A DNA stretch of 64,000 bases. It comes from Putridiphycobacter sp045107045. Its GTDB lineage: Bacteria > Bacteroidota > Bacteroidia > Flavobacteriales_D > Crocinitomicaceae. The stretch lies in assembly GCA_045107045.1 (NCBI GenBank), contig JBGCFR010000009.1, positions 1 to 64,000 of the forward strand. The letters are read 5' to 3'. A model generated the notes under the pieces. That model saw nothing but the letters and a program-made list of their open reading frames with translations. It was not told the origin of the DNA and made no database searches. Below, in pieces: positions 42,420 to 51,959 of the stretch. The stretch's first letter is position 1. The number at the start of each line of letters is the position of its first letter. The translations under genes were made by a program, and so were the position numbers.

Positions 42420-43616
42420 TTAATCCTCGATTTCAGTTATAAAATATCTCATTCCATCAAGAAAAATTTGCGAATATGAATTCTCCTTCTTTTTAAGGTA
42501 TTGGCTACTAGATGTGCCATTCATGTATTTAAATTCAATGAAAACTCCAGTGTTGTCTTCTTTAATTTTCCAATTACCTGAATCATCATTTGTGGATGCT
42601 GAGGAATAATCATTATAGGTGTCTGAACTAGCATATGAAGAAGAATTATAAAATGAAAACTGACTATTAGCGTATAATGTATAAGTTATTTTTTCTGTTG
42701 AATTGTCACCAGTATTATAATAAACTAGCTTTTTACTACTAAGCTTTTTTCGCCATTGTTTAACCAACTCACTTTCTACTGGCTTTGTAAATTTTACTGA
42801 ATTTGCTATCTTTTTGACTGCTTCCATGTAGGATGAATTAAAACGACTCTGTTTAGTATAAACCATAATCGTCACTCCACCACCGTGTGGTGAAAACAAT
42901 GAAATAATTGCAGCTTTTGAATTAACACCATCAATCCAGCCGGAAAAGGCCCCTAAAATACCATTGCTTCCGAAGTCGATTATTTGTTCTGATGCTAAAA
43001 GCACCATATCGTCTTCTTGAATTCCTTCAGTTTGAGCAACTAATTTAACTTGGTTACGATCAGTGTAGTCATGTGGTAAAATAATCATTGAACTGGTCAG
43101 ATCTTCAGATTGGAAATAATGAATATAATTTTCAAGCAGTTGATAATTCCAACTCCTGAGGCCCTTAAATTGATAACCTGCAGCTGGAAAAGACTGCACA
43201 TTTGAACTAAGACTTATATTTAATTTTTCATTACTACTAGGTGTTTTTATGGTTTGCTTATAAGTAGACACATCTGGTGACTGATTCTGGGTATTTGACT
43301 GATATATCAGTCTCAATTTGATACCTTCAGTTTTAATACTATACTTATTATTATCAAGAAGGATATCAAAAACGACTTCTTGACTATTATAAACATATGT
43401 ACCTCTAAGCTGACTCTCATCTACCAAAACTGCTTTTACTGGATAGTTTTGGTCTAAAACAGTATAATTACCAGTATAGTCTTTGTTTATTGATATGGTT
43501 AACCCTATCAAAGCATTAGTATATGTGCCTACAAACAAAGTATTTTGACTAAAAATAAAATGTGATAGTATGCAAGAAAACAGTAATATGATAGGCTTAA
43601 TTGACAACATTTTCAT
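42420..43616 (-). CDS. Exported protein with lipocalin-like end
   Basis: The 398-residue protein has a signal peptide ending FIFSQ and three parts: an N-terminal strand domain (FVGTYTNALIGLTISINKDY), a middle mixed domain (LENYIHYFQSEDLTSSMIIL, ALASEQ-like helix) and a C-terminal strand domain rich in Ser/Tyr/Asn (SSYASSDTYNDYSSAST, DSGNWKIKEDNTGVFIEF). The last part resembles the lipocalin-like domains of Bacteroidota in outline only. No lipobox or sorting domain. Function unknown. The two genes upstream (43798-45708) are on the same strand but of a different kind. Confidence 0.6.
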   Translation of the reverse strand: MKMLSIKPIILLFSCILSHFIFSQNTLFVGTYTNALIGLTISINKDYTGNYTVLDQNYPVKAVLVDESQLRGTYVYNSQEVVFDILLDNNKYSIKTEGIKLRLIYQSNTQNQSPDVSTYKQTIKTPSSNEKLNISLSSNVQSFPAAGYQFKGLRSWNYQLLENYIHYFQSEDLTSSMIILPHDYTDRNQVKLVAQTEGIQEDDMVLLASEQIIDFGSNGILGAFSGWIDGVNSKAAIISLFSPHGGGVTIMVYTKQSRFNSSYMEAVKKIANSVKFTKPVESELVKQWRKKLSSKKLVYYNTGDNSTEKITYTLYANSQFSFYNSSSYASSDTYNDYSSASTNDDSGNWKIKEDNTGVFIEFKYMNGTSSSQYLKKKENSYSQIFLDGMRYFITEIED

Positions 43617-43797
43617 AAAATTAAGGCATTAATAATTGTTCCGATTTTTCTCTTGTTGGGGTATTGAATTAATCGGGTACTTAAAAGTACTAAATTAATT
43701 TTCTTTAAGCTATACGCATTATTATAAAACCCATCTCTCATAATTTGAAAATTCCCTCTATTTTTAGAATAAAAAAAAGAAAGGTTTGTAATCAAAA

Positions 43798-45045
43798 CTA
43801 ATTCCACGGAGCGGCATTACTCCCAATCGTTTCAATCACTCCAAACTTTGAGGTATAACTTCCTTCCCCAAATTTATGGTCGTAATGAGATTTAATACGT
43901 ACTGCTGGTTCCATTATTTTCGGGTTTATTTCTCTATTTTCTTTGGAAATTTGTTCTCTTTCAGTGATTAGTTCGTTTGGCATATGTTGCAATGGAATGC
44001 AGACTGGATACACTTTATCCTTTATAAAATCTACAAATTCTTTCGAATAATAAATACTGTTGGTTTTAACCTCCCATAGAAATGTTTCATGTGTAAATAT
44101 CTCTTGAAAAGTTATTCCAAAATACTTTCTCAGTAATTGTTCTCTTTGTGTAATAATCCCTGGTAAGGTATCTTTTGCTTTTTGAATGGCTTTTGTTTTT
44201 TGAGATTCAGAAAGTACATTCCACGGATCTATAGATCGTGCATGACTGCAGTAAGCCAGACTCCATTCATGTAGGTCCTCTAAAATTTTATTCCAACGGT
44301 CGGTGATATTTTCCCACTTAATAATTTTATGTTCAAATTCATAGTTTATGTCATTTCTAGCCCATTTAAATTCTATCCAATTGGGCACACCAAATTTCTG
44401 TTTATTACTTAAGTCATCAAAAACGCTTATACATCTTCTAGATCTAGAGATATGGTGTGGTGTTAACATTCTAACCTCATCCCATTCTAGCAAATAAACT
44501 AGCCCCTTTCGGGTTGAAACATTTCCTTCAATTGCTTTATCTAGCCCTTGTTCAATTTGAAGTCTTAAAAAATCAGGAAATGTGATATCATACTTTTCTC
44601 CTAATGCGATCAATTCTTCAATCGGTTTTATGAGATCTTCGGAATTATCCAATGTTTCAACGTCCAAAATATTTTCTACTCCAGCTTCTTTAATTGATTC
44701 TTCTTTATTTTTCCTAATTACATCAATTGCATACTTAAGTGAATCTATCGACTGTTTCAATAAAGCAGCATCATCATAATTTGATGGATTATCAGCATTT
44801 TCAGAGGCGTGAGAAGTGAGTGCTTTACTATACAAAACTCCCAGCTTACCAAACAAGTCCTCTTGCAAGCAAACACCCATAAAAGTTGTAATATCAGAAT
44901 ATTCTTGTCCCAATTCTTGCAACCTCATAAAATACTGTTTCATCCCATCTACATAGTCATTACTGATTGCTTTAGAATCAACATCTTTAATCATATCTTC
45001 ATAAGGGCTGATCAGGGGAGTTAACATAAATTCATCTATAGGCAT
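43798..45045 (-). CDS. Cytoplasmic protein of unknown family, 415 residues
   Basis: No domain is recognised. There is no signal peptide or membrane segment; the sequence is largely helical in look, with charged segments and several Trp-rich stretches (KWENITDRWNKILEDLHEWS, WNVLSESQK). Near the end are NPKIMEPAVRIKSHYDHKFG and a Gly-rich end, IETIGSNAAPWN. The gene begins three bases after the stop of the 219-residue partner, so the two are translated together. This looks like an accessory two-protein system without known relatives. Confidence 0.6.
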   Translation of the reverse strand: MPIDEFMLTPLISPYEDMIKDVDSKAISNDYVDGMKQYFMRLQELGQEYSDITTFMGVCLQEDLFGKLGVLYSKALTSHASENADNPSNYDDAALLKQSIDSLKYAIDVIRKNKEESIKEAGVENILDVETLDNSEDLIKPIEELIALGEKYDITFPDFLRLQIEQGLDKAIEGNVSTRKGLVYLLEWDEVRMLTPHHISRSRRCISVFDDLSNKQKFGVPNWIEFKWARNDINYEFEHKIIKWENITDRWNKILEDLHEWSLAYCSHARSIDPWNVLSESQKTKAIQKAKDTLPGIITQREQLLRKYFGITFQEIFTHETFLWEVKTNSIYYSKEFVDFIKDKVYPVCIPLQHMPNELITEREQISKENREINPKIMEPAVRIKSHYDHKFGEGSYTSKFGVIETIGSNAAPWN

Positions 45046-45048
45046 CTT

Positions 45049-45708
45049 CTATCTATTAACAAGTGTTTTGTATTTAACTATTTGCTCTGAAAAATGTTCA
45101 TCAGAATATGGCATTAGCCTTCTATGTCGGTACTGTAAATTCATTTCTGGTTTCATTACAAAGTTTGAGTCAAATTTCTGTACCTCCAGCTCCGAATTTT
45201 GATTGCCCTTAATTATTCCTGTTTTTATTTCGTCTGCCATAGATAGAAATTCTGATTTATAAACACTAGGAACAATAGCATTTTCATATATCTCGATTCT
45301 ATCCAATAAAGTCCAATCTCCTTGAAATGTCCTCTGGGCTTCATCAATTGTTATTTCTAAACTGTTTTTATTCATTTCTTCTGTTACCAAAGTAATTAAC
45401 TCTGTGGTGTCAGAAACTTCATCAAGTTTATTTAAAATACGGTTTGCTGCCATCATTCGAACAACTTCTTTATGCTTCTTATAAAATGCTTGTTCTATAA
45501 GGTATTCATCCTTTATTAAGGCTATAGCGCAAAGTTCGTTTAGGTTGCCAATCCTTTCTTTAAATTCAATAAGTTTATTACACGATTGTATTGCGTCCGA
45601 TAGATTGGACTCTGCTTCATAAGAAAACTTATAGTTTGGGTTATTAGCAAATCGTTCTGCTCTAACCCGATAATAATCTTTGTATGCCTTGAGATAGTTT
45701 ATTTCCAT
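45049..45708 (-). CDS. Helical cytoplasmic protein, partner of the 415-residue protein
   Basis: The 219-residue protein has no signal peptide, membrane segment or known motif. It is rich in Glu, Lys, Asn and Leu and reads as a helical, possibly coiled-coil protein (MEINYLKAYKDYYRVRAERF, SYEAESNLSDAIQSCNKLIE). Its C-terminal RHRRLMPYSDEHF segment is basic. It precedes the 415-residue gene by three bases. A Cys and two Trp are the only unusual residues. Function unknown. Confidence 0.6.
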   Translation of the reverse strand: MEINYLKAYKDYYRVRAERFANNPNYKFSYEAESNLSDAIQSCNKLIEFKERIGNLNELCAIALIKDEYLIEQAFYKKHKEVVRMMAANRILNKLDEVSDTTELITLVTEEMNKNSLEITIDEAQRTFQGDWTLLDRIEIYENAIVPSVYKSEFLSMADEIKTGIIKGNQNSELEVQKFDSNFVMKPEMNLQYRHRRLMPYSDEHFSEQIVKYKTLVNR

Positions 45709-45860
45709 AACTGAATAATTTGCTTGAATACAAATGTAAGGTGTTAAATTGCTCTCCTAGTGTCAACCACTCGCCTAAACTCTCCAACTACTCATTCTTG
45801 CAATCATATTGATAAACCGATTCATATGTTTATTCTATTAACCAATTAAAATATAAAATT

Positions 45861-46985
45861 ATGAAATCATTATGTTTACTCGCAATCGGCGCAATGATCT
45901 TAGGTTTTTCTATACCAGTTCATGGCCAAACAATGAAAGAAAAGCTAGAAGCTCAGAAAGCAAAACTATTAAGTCAATCCAAAAAAGGGAGAGTTTGTGC
46001 ACCAGACTTGACAGATCAACAAGTTCTAGATTTTCTAGGTGGTCCTGTACCAGATGACGGAATTATCAGCACATTTCATCAAGCTAATATTGGTAAAGTT
46101 GTTTTCACAAAAAAGAAAATTGCTCCCAAAGATATTACAGCCGCTGATGTTGTCACTGAATTTTCAATCAACGATCCGATCTATTTTACTTTTTTTATGG
46201 ATAAATCTTTTCGTAATCAAGTACTATTTCCTTTAAATACAGATGGAAGCGGTTTTAATACTGGATGGTGTTGGGATTATTCATTCAAAAAATTCTACCC
46301 TGAATCAAACGGTTCTGGAGTACCGAAATTAAATCTTCAAGGTTATAATATGGTTTACGTTGAAATGGATGGCAAGCAAATTACAGAAGTACCTTTTTAT
46401 CTTGCTGTCAACAGTAGTTCTACTGAAACTGCATTTACAGGATCAATAGCGACTGATCCTAGTATTATAGTACCACGTCCTGAATGGATGGATTTTATGC
46501 GTGATTTAGCAGAGGGAAACCATAGTTTTAAAGTTGAAATTGCTGGTTTTAGTTTAAAAGCAGGAATGACCAAGAAGGTTGCTGCGACAGGAGATTTTAC
46601 ACTTAAAAAGAAGGCTGGTGAAAAATACTCTCCAGTAATGGGAAAATCCTGGTCAGATTATACGGCTAAAATGAAGGATGCTAAACTAACCGCAAAGGCA
46701 TTGGCATCTGTTAAAGACTATGGACACTCAAATAAATATGCTGAAAAATTCATTAAAGTAAAAATAGAAAGTCGTGATTGGGTTATTACCAGAACCAAGA
46801 CACTTTCACCTGTTATTACAGGTCGTTATATTGTAGCGCTTTGTTATACTACTTGGCCAGATGGTATGTGTAAGGTACAACGTTACTTATTTCGTCAAAA
46901 TTATAATGGATCCGGATATTCATCTACACTGTTATGTAGAGGGGTATATAATAACGACTTTCCACAGGCTATAGATTGCGACTAG
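45861..46985 (+). CDS. Exported protein of unknown function, 374 residues
   Basis: The signal peptide (LLAIGAMILGFSIPVHGQ) is followed by a Lys-rich helix (MKEKLEAQKAKLLSQSKKG), a central body with paired strands and WCWDYSFKKFYP, and a C-terminal domain with four Cys (ALCYTTWPDGMCKVQRYLF, TLLCRGVYNNDF, IDCD) that may form disulfides. No lipobox or sorting domain is visible. No family is recognised. It is single on its strand, ended by a hairpin terminator, and lies opposite the LytTR proteins. Confidence 0.65.
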   Translation: MKSLCLLAIGAMILGFSIPVHGQTMKEKLEAQKAKLLSQSKKGRVCAPDLTDQQVLDFLGGPVPDDGIISTFHQANIGKVVFTKKKIAPKDITAADVVTEFSINDPIYFTFFMDKSFRNQVLFPLNTDGSGFNTGWCWDYSFKKFYPESNGSGVPKLNLQGYNMVYVEMDGKQITEVPFYLAVNSSSTETAFTGSIATDPSIIVPRPEWMDFMRDLAEGNHSFKVEIAGFSLKAGMTKKVAATGDFTLKKKAGEKYSPVMGKSWSDYTAKMKDAKLTAKALASVKDYGHSNKYAEKFIKVKIESRDWVITRTKTLSPVITGRYIVALCYTTWPDGMCKVQRYLFRQNYNGSGYSSTLLCRGVYNNDFPQAIDCD

Positions 46986-46993
46986 ATATAGTA

Positions 46994-47040
46994 AAGGAAG
47001 TAGTCTAGCTAGGTTTACTATTCTACTTCCTTATTTTTTA
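46994..47040 (+). terminator. Terminator of the 374-residue protein gene
   Basis: AAGGAAGTAG (46994-47003) pairs with CTACTTCCTT (47023-47032); the downstream strand is T-rich (TATTTTTTATTTT). Confidence 0.75.
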
Positions 47041-47061
47041 TTTTATTTAAATGAAGAATTA

Positions 47062-47403
47062 CTATTGCTGTAAACAGTCTAATAAAAGCGGTTTTTTAGC
47101 TCGCGAAACGGGAATAATATTTCCATTTTCTAGGACTAAATGCCCACCATCTCCTCTAACATATTTCTGAACATATAATAGATTGATAATGTGAGAATGG
47201 TGTACTCTAAAAAAATGTTGCTCCGGTAATAAGTGCTCGAACTCTTTTAAAGTCTTAGAAATAACGATTTTATCATTTTGTTTAAAGAAAACAGTTGTAT
47301 AGTTGCTGTCAGATTCGCAACGAACTACCATTTCTTTATCAATAAATTCAAGCCCATTTAAAGTTGGTAGAAAAAGTCGGTGTGATAATTTGTTTTCTTG
47401 CAT
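47062..47403 (-). CDS. Lone LytTR DNA-binding protein without receiver
   Basis: The 113-residue protein consists only of a LytTR domain: residues 16-110 align with the DNA-binding part of the response regulator next to it (FFRVHHSHIINLLYVQKYVR against FLRIHQSHIINLSKLKKYFR). It has no receiver, so it cannot be phosphorylated by the neighbouring kinase. It may act as a constitutive binder, competitor or partner at the same sites. It lies 200 bases beyond the regulator on the same strand and probably arose by partial duplication. Confidence 0.85.
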   Translation of the reverse strand: MQENKLSHRLFLPTLNGLEFIDKEMVVRCESDSNYTTVFFKQNDKIVISKTLKEFEHLLPEQHFFRVHHSHIINLLYVQKYVRGDGGHLVLENGNIIPVSRAKKPLLLDCLQQ

Positions 47404-47605
47404 AGGTTTTAGAAAAATGGTTGAGCCTAATTTACGTCCAACAAGAAATTAACGGTCATACAATTACATATCCAACGCTCAGCATTGATAATTTACACTA
47501 ATTAACTGATACATTACAAATAGAAAAATGCATCAAATAAGCAGTCCTAAACCATTACTAATAGAAAACATATGAATTTTGCACCTTGATTTAATTTATG
47601 AGGAG

Positions 47606-48361
47606 TTAAATTTTATCAATTAGATCTTGTTTTCTGCCTCTTGAAACTGGTAATCGTATGTCGTTTTCCAGTATCACATATCCACCATCACCTCGGAAGT
47701 ATTTTTTCAATTTGCTTAAATTAATTATATGTGACTGATGAATTCTTAAAAAAGCAGTGGTTGGCAATGTTTGTTCTAATTCTTTCATACTACGTGACAC
47801 CAAAATAGGTTTTTCATCTGAAAAATGTACCTTACTATAGTTCCCGTCAGCAATGATATGTGAAATCTCCTGTGTTTCTACAAATTCAAACCCATCAAAT
47901 GTCGGCAAAGCTATTTTTTTTGGGACATTTATTTTCATTTGAAGTGATTCAAACAAAATCTTTAATTGCTGCTGTTTTATAAGCTCAGCTTGATCAGTTG
48001 GTTTTATTTTACTTATTGCCGAAATGAGATCTTCTTCTCTAATTGGTTTGAGTAAATAATCCAAAGCACAAATACGAAATGCTTGAATAGCAAATTGATC
48101 GAAAGCTGTAGTGAAAATAATTTCAAATGTAATGTTATCTATCCTTTTCAATAGATCAAAACCATTAAGGTTTGGCATGCTCACATCAATAAAAACAACT
48201 TGTGGTTGCTCTTTATTTAGATGCTCTAATGCAATCAATGGGTCGTTAAATATATGAGTGATTTCAATAACATCAAAAGCACATTGCTCTAATTGCCATT
48301 TTAATGAATCACTGCAATGTTTTTCATCATCAATTATATATGCTTGTATTTTTTGGCTCAT
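47606..48361 (-). CDS. LytTR response regulator
   Basis: From ATG 48361 the protein has 251 residues; the frame extends further but this start overlaps the kinase stop by four bases (ATGA), as expected. Receiver: acidic pocket D11/D12, phosphoacceptor D59 (FIDVSMPNLNG), Lys near 109 (LLKPI). The C-terminal LytTR domain carries LRIHQSHIINLSKLKKYFRG. Its partner is the large Reg_prop kinase upstream. Confidence 0.93.
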   Translation of the reverse strand: MSQKIQAYIIDDEKHCSDSLKWQLEQCAFDVIEITHIFNDPLIALEHLNKEQPQVVFIDVSMPNLNGFDLLKRIDNITFEIIFTTAFDQFAIQAFRICALDYLLKPIREEDLISAISKIKPTDQAELIKQQQLKILFESLQMKINVPKKIALPTFDGFEFVETQEISHIIADGNYSKVHFSDEKPILVSRSMKELEQTLPTTAFLRIHQSHIINLSKLKKYFRGDGGYVILENDIRLPVSRGRKQDLIDKI

Positions 48362-51300
48362 ATTGGAATGGTTAAAATCACTCTTGTTCCACAAGCAATA
48401 TCGTCTTTATCTTTTAGATCAATGATGCTAATGCTTCCTTTTTTATTTTCAAGACGATACATCTTTTCAATACGCTGTTTCGAAATATTCATTCCTTTGG
48501 ACTGGTATGATGTTATTTGTTCTTTCTTTAATGCCATAGCTTTTTCACGCCCAATTCCATCATCTTCAATGGTACAAACTAATTCATCTTCATCTGCACA
48601 AATATGAATAGTCAATTTACCTTTTCTTTTCAAGGTCATTAATCCATGCCAAATAGCATTCTCAACATATGGTTGCAAAATTAATGGTGGAATTTTAATG
48701 TATCCAGCATCTATGTTTTTCCCTATTTCAATTGAATAGTCGAAGTGATTCTCAAATCGCAATTGCTCTAGCTTTATGTATAGAGTTAACGTTTCTAATT
48801 CTTCCTCCAATGCTATTTTATTAAAACTTGAGTTGTTTAAAATTTTACGAATTAAAGCCGAAAAATCAGCCAAGTATTTTGCAGCTTCTCTAGGTTCTTT
48901 CTTCATCACAAACCGGTTAATAGAATTAAGGCTGTTGAACAAAAAATGAGGATTCATTTGCGATCGAAGAGAAACCATTTCCATTTCAAGTAATTGTTTT
49001 TTAAATAGAACTTTTTGTTCGGCCGCTTTTCTTAGTCGTTTATTTCTTCGATAAACAATAAAACCTATCAAACCAATTATGCAGGCAACAGCTAAGATCT
49101 TAAATACAAGTGTTTCGTAAAATGCTTTGGGAATAAAAACTACCAACATTTTTGTTGGACTCCAGTCACCATGATTACTCTTACACTTCACTTTAAAAGT
49201 ATACCAGCCTGGGAGCAGATTGGCATATGAAGCGACCGTCCTACTTTCTGCATCAATCCAATCTTTGTCCCAACCGACTAACTGATAATGGTAAGCATTG
49301 TTTTTATGATCAAAAAAATTAATCCCAGTATAACGAAACTCTAAATTGGTTTCTTCTCTTTCTAGTAAAAGCGTGTCAAAATCAATAATTTGCTTATCTA
49401 CTTCATATAATGTTCCGTTTACTTTTACTTTTTCAAGATATACTTTTGGAATCGACTTTATCTGAAATAAATCTTTGGGGTCAAACTTCATATACCCCCC
49501 AAATGCTGTTACGTAGAACCTATTATTTGGGTCAATAATGATAGTGGGAAAATAATTATTACCAATATATCCTGATTCGTATCCAAAAGTTCTAAAAGAA
49601 AAGGTTTCTGTGTTTAAACAAGAGATATCTTTATTGGTTATCCACCATAAATATTTATCGTGAGCAATGCACTCAAAACTTTTTTTATTGGTAAGGTCTA
49701 GAAACTCGTTTAATTGTAAAACTTCCTGGTCCGGACTTAAATTAGGATCAATACGATAAAGTCCGCCAGGAAGAGACGTAATCCAAATAAAACCTTGCGA
49801 ATCTTCTACAACATTTAAAGGTTGAAATCCATTTAGTCCGGTTGGATTGTTTATTTCTACTTTATATGTAATGGCCGACTTACTTTCTAAATTGTACCTT
49901 ACTAATCCCTTTTGATATAGTACCCAAAGTTCATTTCGATCAGGAACTTCCCTAATATCCTCAATATAACTTTTTTCTAGAGTTAACAAATCATCTACTT
50001 TTTCGTCATTTATTTCCCTTATTTGACCCATATTAAAATCAAACCCAAAAAAAGCACCCTTTTCCTTTCCGGCAAACCAATAGTTGCCTTTCGCTCCTTC
50101 ACAAATAATCCAAGGTTCTAGTCTGCTTGTAAGCTTTGTTAATTCAACTGATTTTGTATATGGTAACATAGTGTGTTTAGCCTCATTCCAAATGTATATT
50201 GCTTTGCATGTATGCATATAACAGTTTCCTTTTTTGTCAACCATTATTTTATATATGTGCATGCCAATATCCAATTCCGGGATTTTGTTGTTGAAACTTA
50301 ATTGCTCGTATTCCCCTGTTTTGTGATCTAATAAAAATGCACCTTGTCCAGCTATTGTACTGATAAAAGTTCGCCTATTACTCGAATCTATATACAAATC
50401 ACTAACACGATAAAAAGCAGAATTGATTAATTTTTCTGATTTAACTCTGTTGAAATGTATGCCTTGTTTTTGCGGATTTAAACAAGTGATTCCATTTCTA
50501 AAACCCGACCAAAGATTATTTTGATAGTCACGATACAGATGAATGCACATTGCTACTTCAGGTCCATCACTGCTTTTACTTAGCTCATTATTAAAAGACG
50601 AAAATTTGCCTGTTTTTGTATTGAAAATTGTTAATCCATAGCTTGTGGCGCACCAAATTGTATTTTCATCACGACGAAGTAAAGAGGTAACCCCAACAAA
50701 AGATTGGTCAATACTATTTACAGGGTCTATTTCAAATAATTCAAATCTGTTTTCATATCGCATATATTTTAAGATCCCTAAACGTGTAGCTGCCAACCAT
50801 ATTACACTATCACCCTCAAATAAAAATGACCTTATCTGACAGTTACTATAATTAGTCCCTAAATCGTCTAAAAGATAGTCAAGACTATTTTCCTCTTTTG
50901 TTTTTTTATTAAAAGTTGATAAGCCAGATCTCCCGCTTACCCACAACAAATTTGGGTCAATATTGTCAACGACTACATGTCCTAGATCTATACCCCTTTC
51001 TAGTGATTTAAACTGCTCAAATTTCCGTGTGTCTAAATTAAAACTTGACATCCCACCCTCTCGTGTGGTAATCCAAATTAGTCCGTCATTATCTTGACAA
51101 AGACCAGTTATTACGTTACCCGAAATGGAAGTTGAATCATCCACTATTTTTTGATAGGACTCGAATTTATTACTATTCTTTTTCTTAATGGCTATACCAT
51201 TCAAAGTACCTATAATTAAGGTTCCCTCTTTATCTAGTAGCATCACTATAATGGAGTTGGATGGAATACTAGTGCTGTCAAAGGGATCATTATAAAAGGT

Positions 51301-51519
51301 TTCGTAAGATAATCCATCAAATTTTTGGAGACCAAAATTGGTCCCAATCCATAAGTAACCAAGCGAATCCATGCAAAATGAATTGACATGATTTTGGTTT
51401 GGACGATCGTCGTTTCGTATATTAACAAAGTTGTAGTTATACTCTTGCCCATAGGTGAATACTGAAAGAATGAACTGAGTTATTACAATTAAGTTTTTAA
51501 ATATGTTTACTTTTTGCAA
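48358..51519 (-). CDS. Reg_prop/Y_Y_Y sensor kinase, LytS-type
   Basis: The 1053-residue protein has a signal segment, two sets of periplasmic propeller repeats (such as FCMDSLGYLWIGTNFGLQKF near residue 48), a Y_Y_Y domain (GINFFDHKNNAYHYQLVGWD), one membrane helix at about 805-824 and a LytS-type kinase with H858 in RSQMNPHFLFNSLN and IIDLKDKDD near the end. It senses an unknown periplasmic compound and signals to the LytTR regulator it overlaps. The start must be TTG at 51519: no ATG or GTG lies between an upstream in-frame stop and the signal sequence. Confidence 0.9.
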   Translation of the reverse strand: MQKVNIFKNLIVITQFILSVFTYGQEYNYNFVNIRNDDRPNQNHVNSFCMDSLGYLWIGTNFGLQKFDGLSYETFYNDPFDSTSIPSNSIIVMLLDKEGTLIIGTLNGIAIKKKNSNKFESYQKIVDDSTSISGNVITGLCQDNDGLIWITTREGGMSSFNLDTRKFEQFKSLERGIDLGHVVVDNIDPNLLWVSGRSGLSTFNKKTKEENSLDYLLDDLGTNYSNCQIRSFLFEGDSVIWLAATRLGILKYMRYENRFELFEIDPVNSIDQSFVGVTSLLRRDENTIWCATSYGLTIFNTKTGKFSSFNNELSKSSDGPEVAMCIHLYRDYQNNLWSGFRNGITCLNPQKQGIHFNRVKSEKLINSAFYRVSDLYIDSSNRRTFISTIAGQGAFLLDHKTGEYEQLSFNNKIPELDIGMHIYKIMVDKKGNCYMHTCKAIYIWNEAKHTMLPYTKSVELTKLTSRLEPWIICEGAKGNYWFAGKEKGAFFGFDFNMGQIREINDEKVDDLLTLEKSYIEDIREVPDRNELWVLYQKGLVRYNLESKSAITYKVEINNPTGLNGFQPLNVVEDSQGFIWITSLPGGLYRIDPNLSPDQEVLQLNEFLDLTNKKSFECIAHDKYLWWITNKDISCLNTETFSFRTFGYESGYIGNNYFPTIIIDPNNRFYVTAFGGYMKFDPKDLFQIKSIPKVYLEKVKVNGTLYEVDKQIIDFDTLLLEREETNLEFRYTGINFFDHKNNAYHYQLVGWDKDWIDAESRTVASYANLLPGWYTFKVKCKSNHGDWSPTKMLVVFIPKAFYETLVFKILAVACIIGLIGFIVYRRNKRLRKAAEQKVLFKKQLLEMEMVSLRSQMNPHFLFNSLNSINRFVMKKEPREAAKYLADFSALIRKILNNSSFNKIALEEELETLTLYIKLEQLRFENHFDYSIEIGKNIDAGYIKIPPLILQPYVENAIWHGLMTLKRKGKLTIHICADEDELVCTIEDDGIGREKAMALKKEQITSYQSKGMNISKQRIEKMYRLENKKGSISIIDLKDKDDIACGTRVILTIPI

Positions 51520-51959
51520 GGTAAATACGATTTATGGTACCACCCTACTCTAGTTTTTAGAGTAGGTGTTAAACAACTAAGATAGTAATATTCATAAACT
51601 AAATCTGCACTAGTTTATAAGCAATTTTGAGTATTTCTTATGTAGTATTTTGAATTAAATTAGTCTAAGCGAAAGCAAGAGTCACGAAAAAGAACAAGCA
51701 TCTGTATAGACTTAATTGGATAATTTCGCTGCTGAGGTTTTGATCCTGATTAGACTCAAATTTGTTTAAAAAGTGGCATTATTTTTAAAAAATCAGGAAA
51801 TCATATAGATGATAATTTGAAAGGCTCAATTGAACTATTTTCCTTTAATTAGCCCTAAAGTCTTTAATCAACAAGAAAAGAGAGATTGTGTCAATATCGA
51901 AAATCCATTTTACAAAACGTAAGACTTAATTATACCGTTTGAGACTTTTACAGAAATTC
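51520..51959. other. Intergenic region with a hairpin before the kinase gene
   Basis: No gene is seen in these 440 bases. A hairpin (CACCCTACTCT at 51541-51551 with AGAGTAGGTG at 51559-51568, one bulged base) lies 22 bases upstream of the kinase start in its leader or promoter. It lacks a T run on the minus strand. No terminator for pxpC was found on this side. Confidence 0.5.

Noticed and set aside
43613..43807. 64-codon minus-strand frame between the 398- and 415-residue genes
   Set aside because: Start overlaps the upstream gene, the sequence has no domain or signal peptide, and it looks like chance in an intergenic gap.
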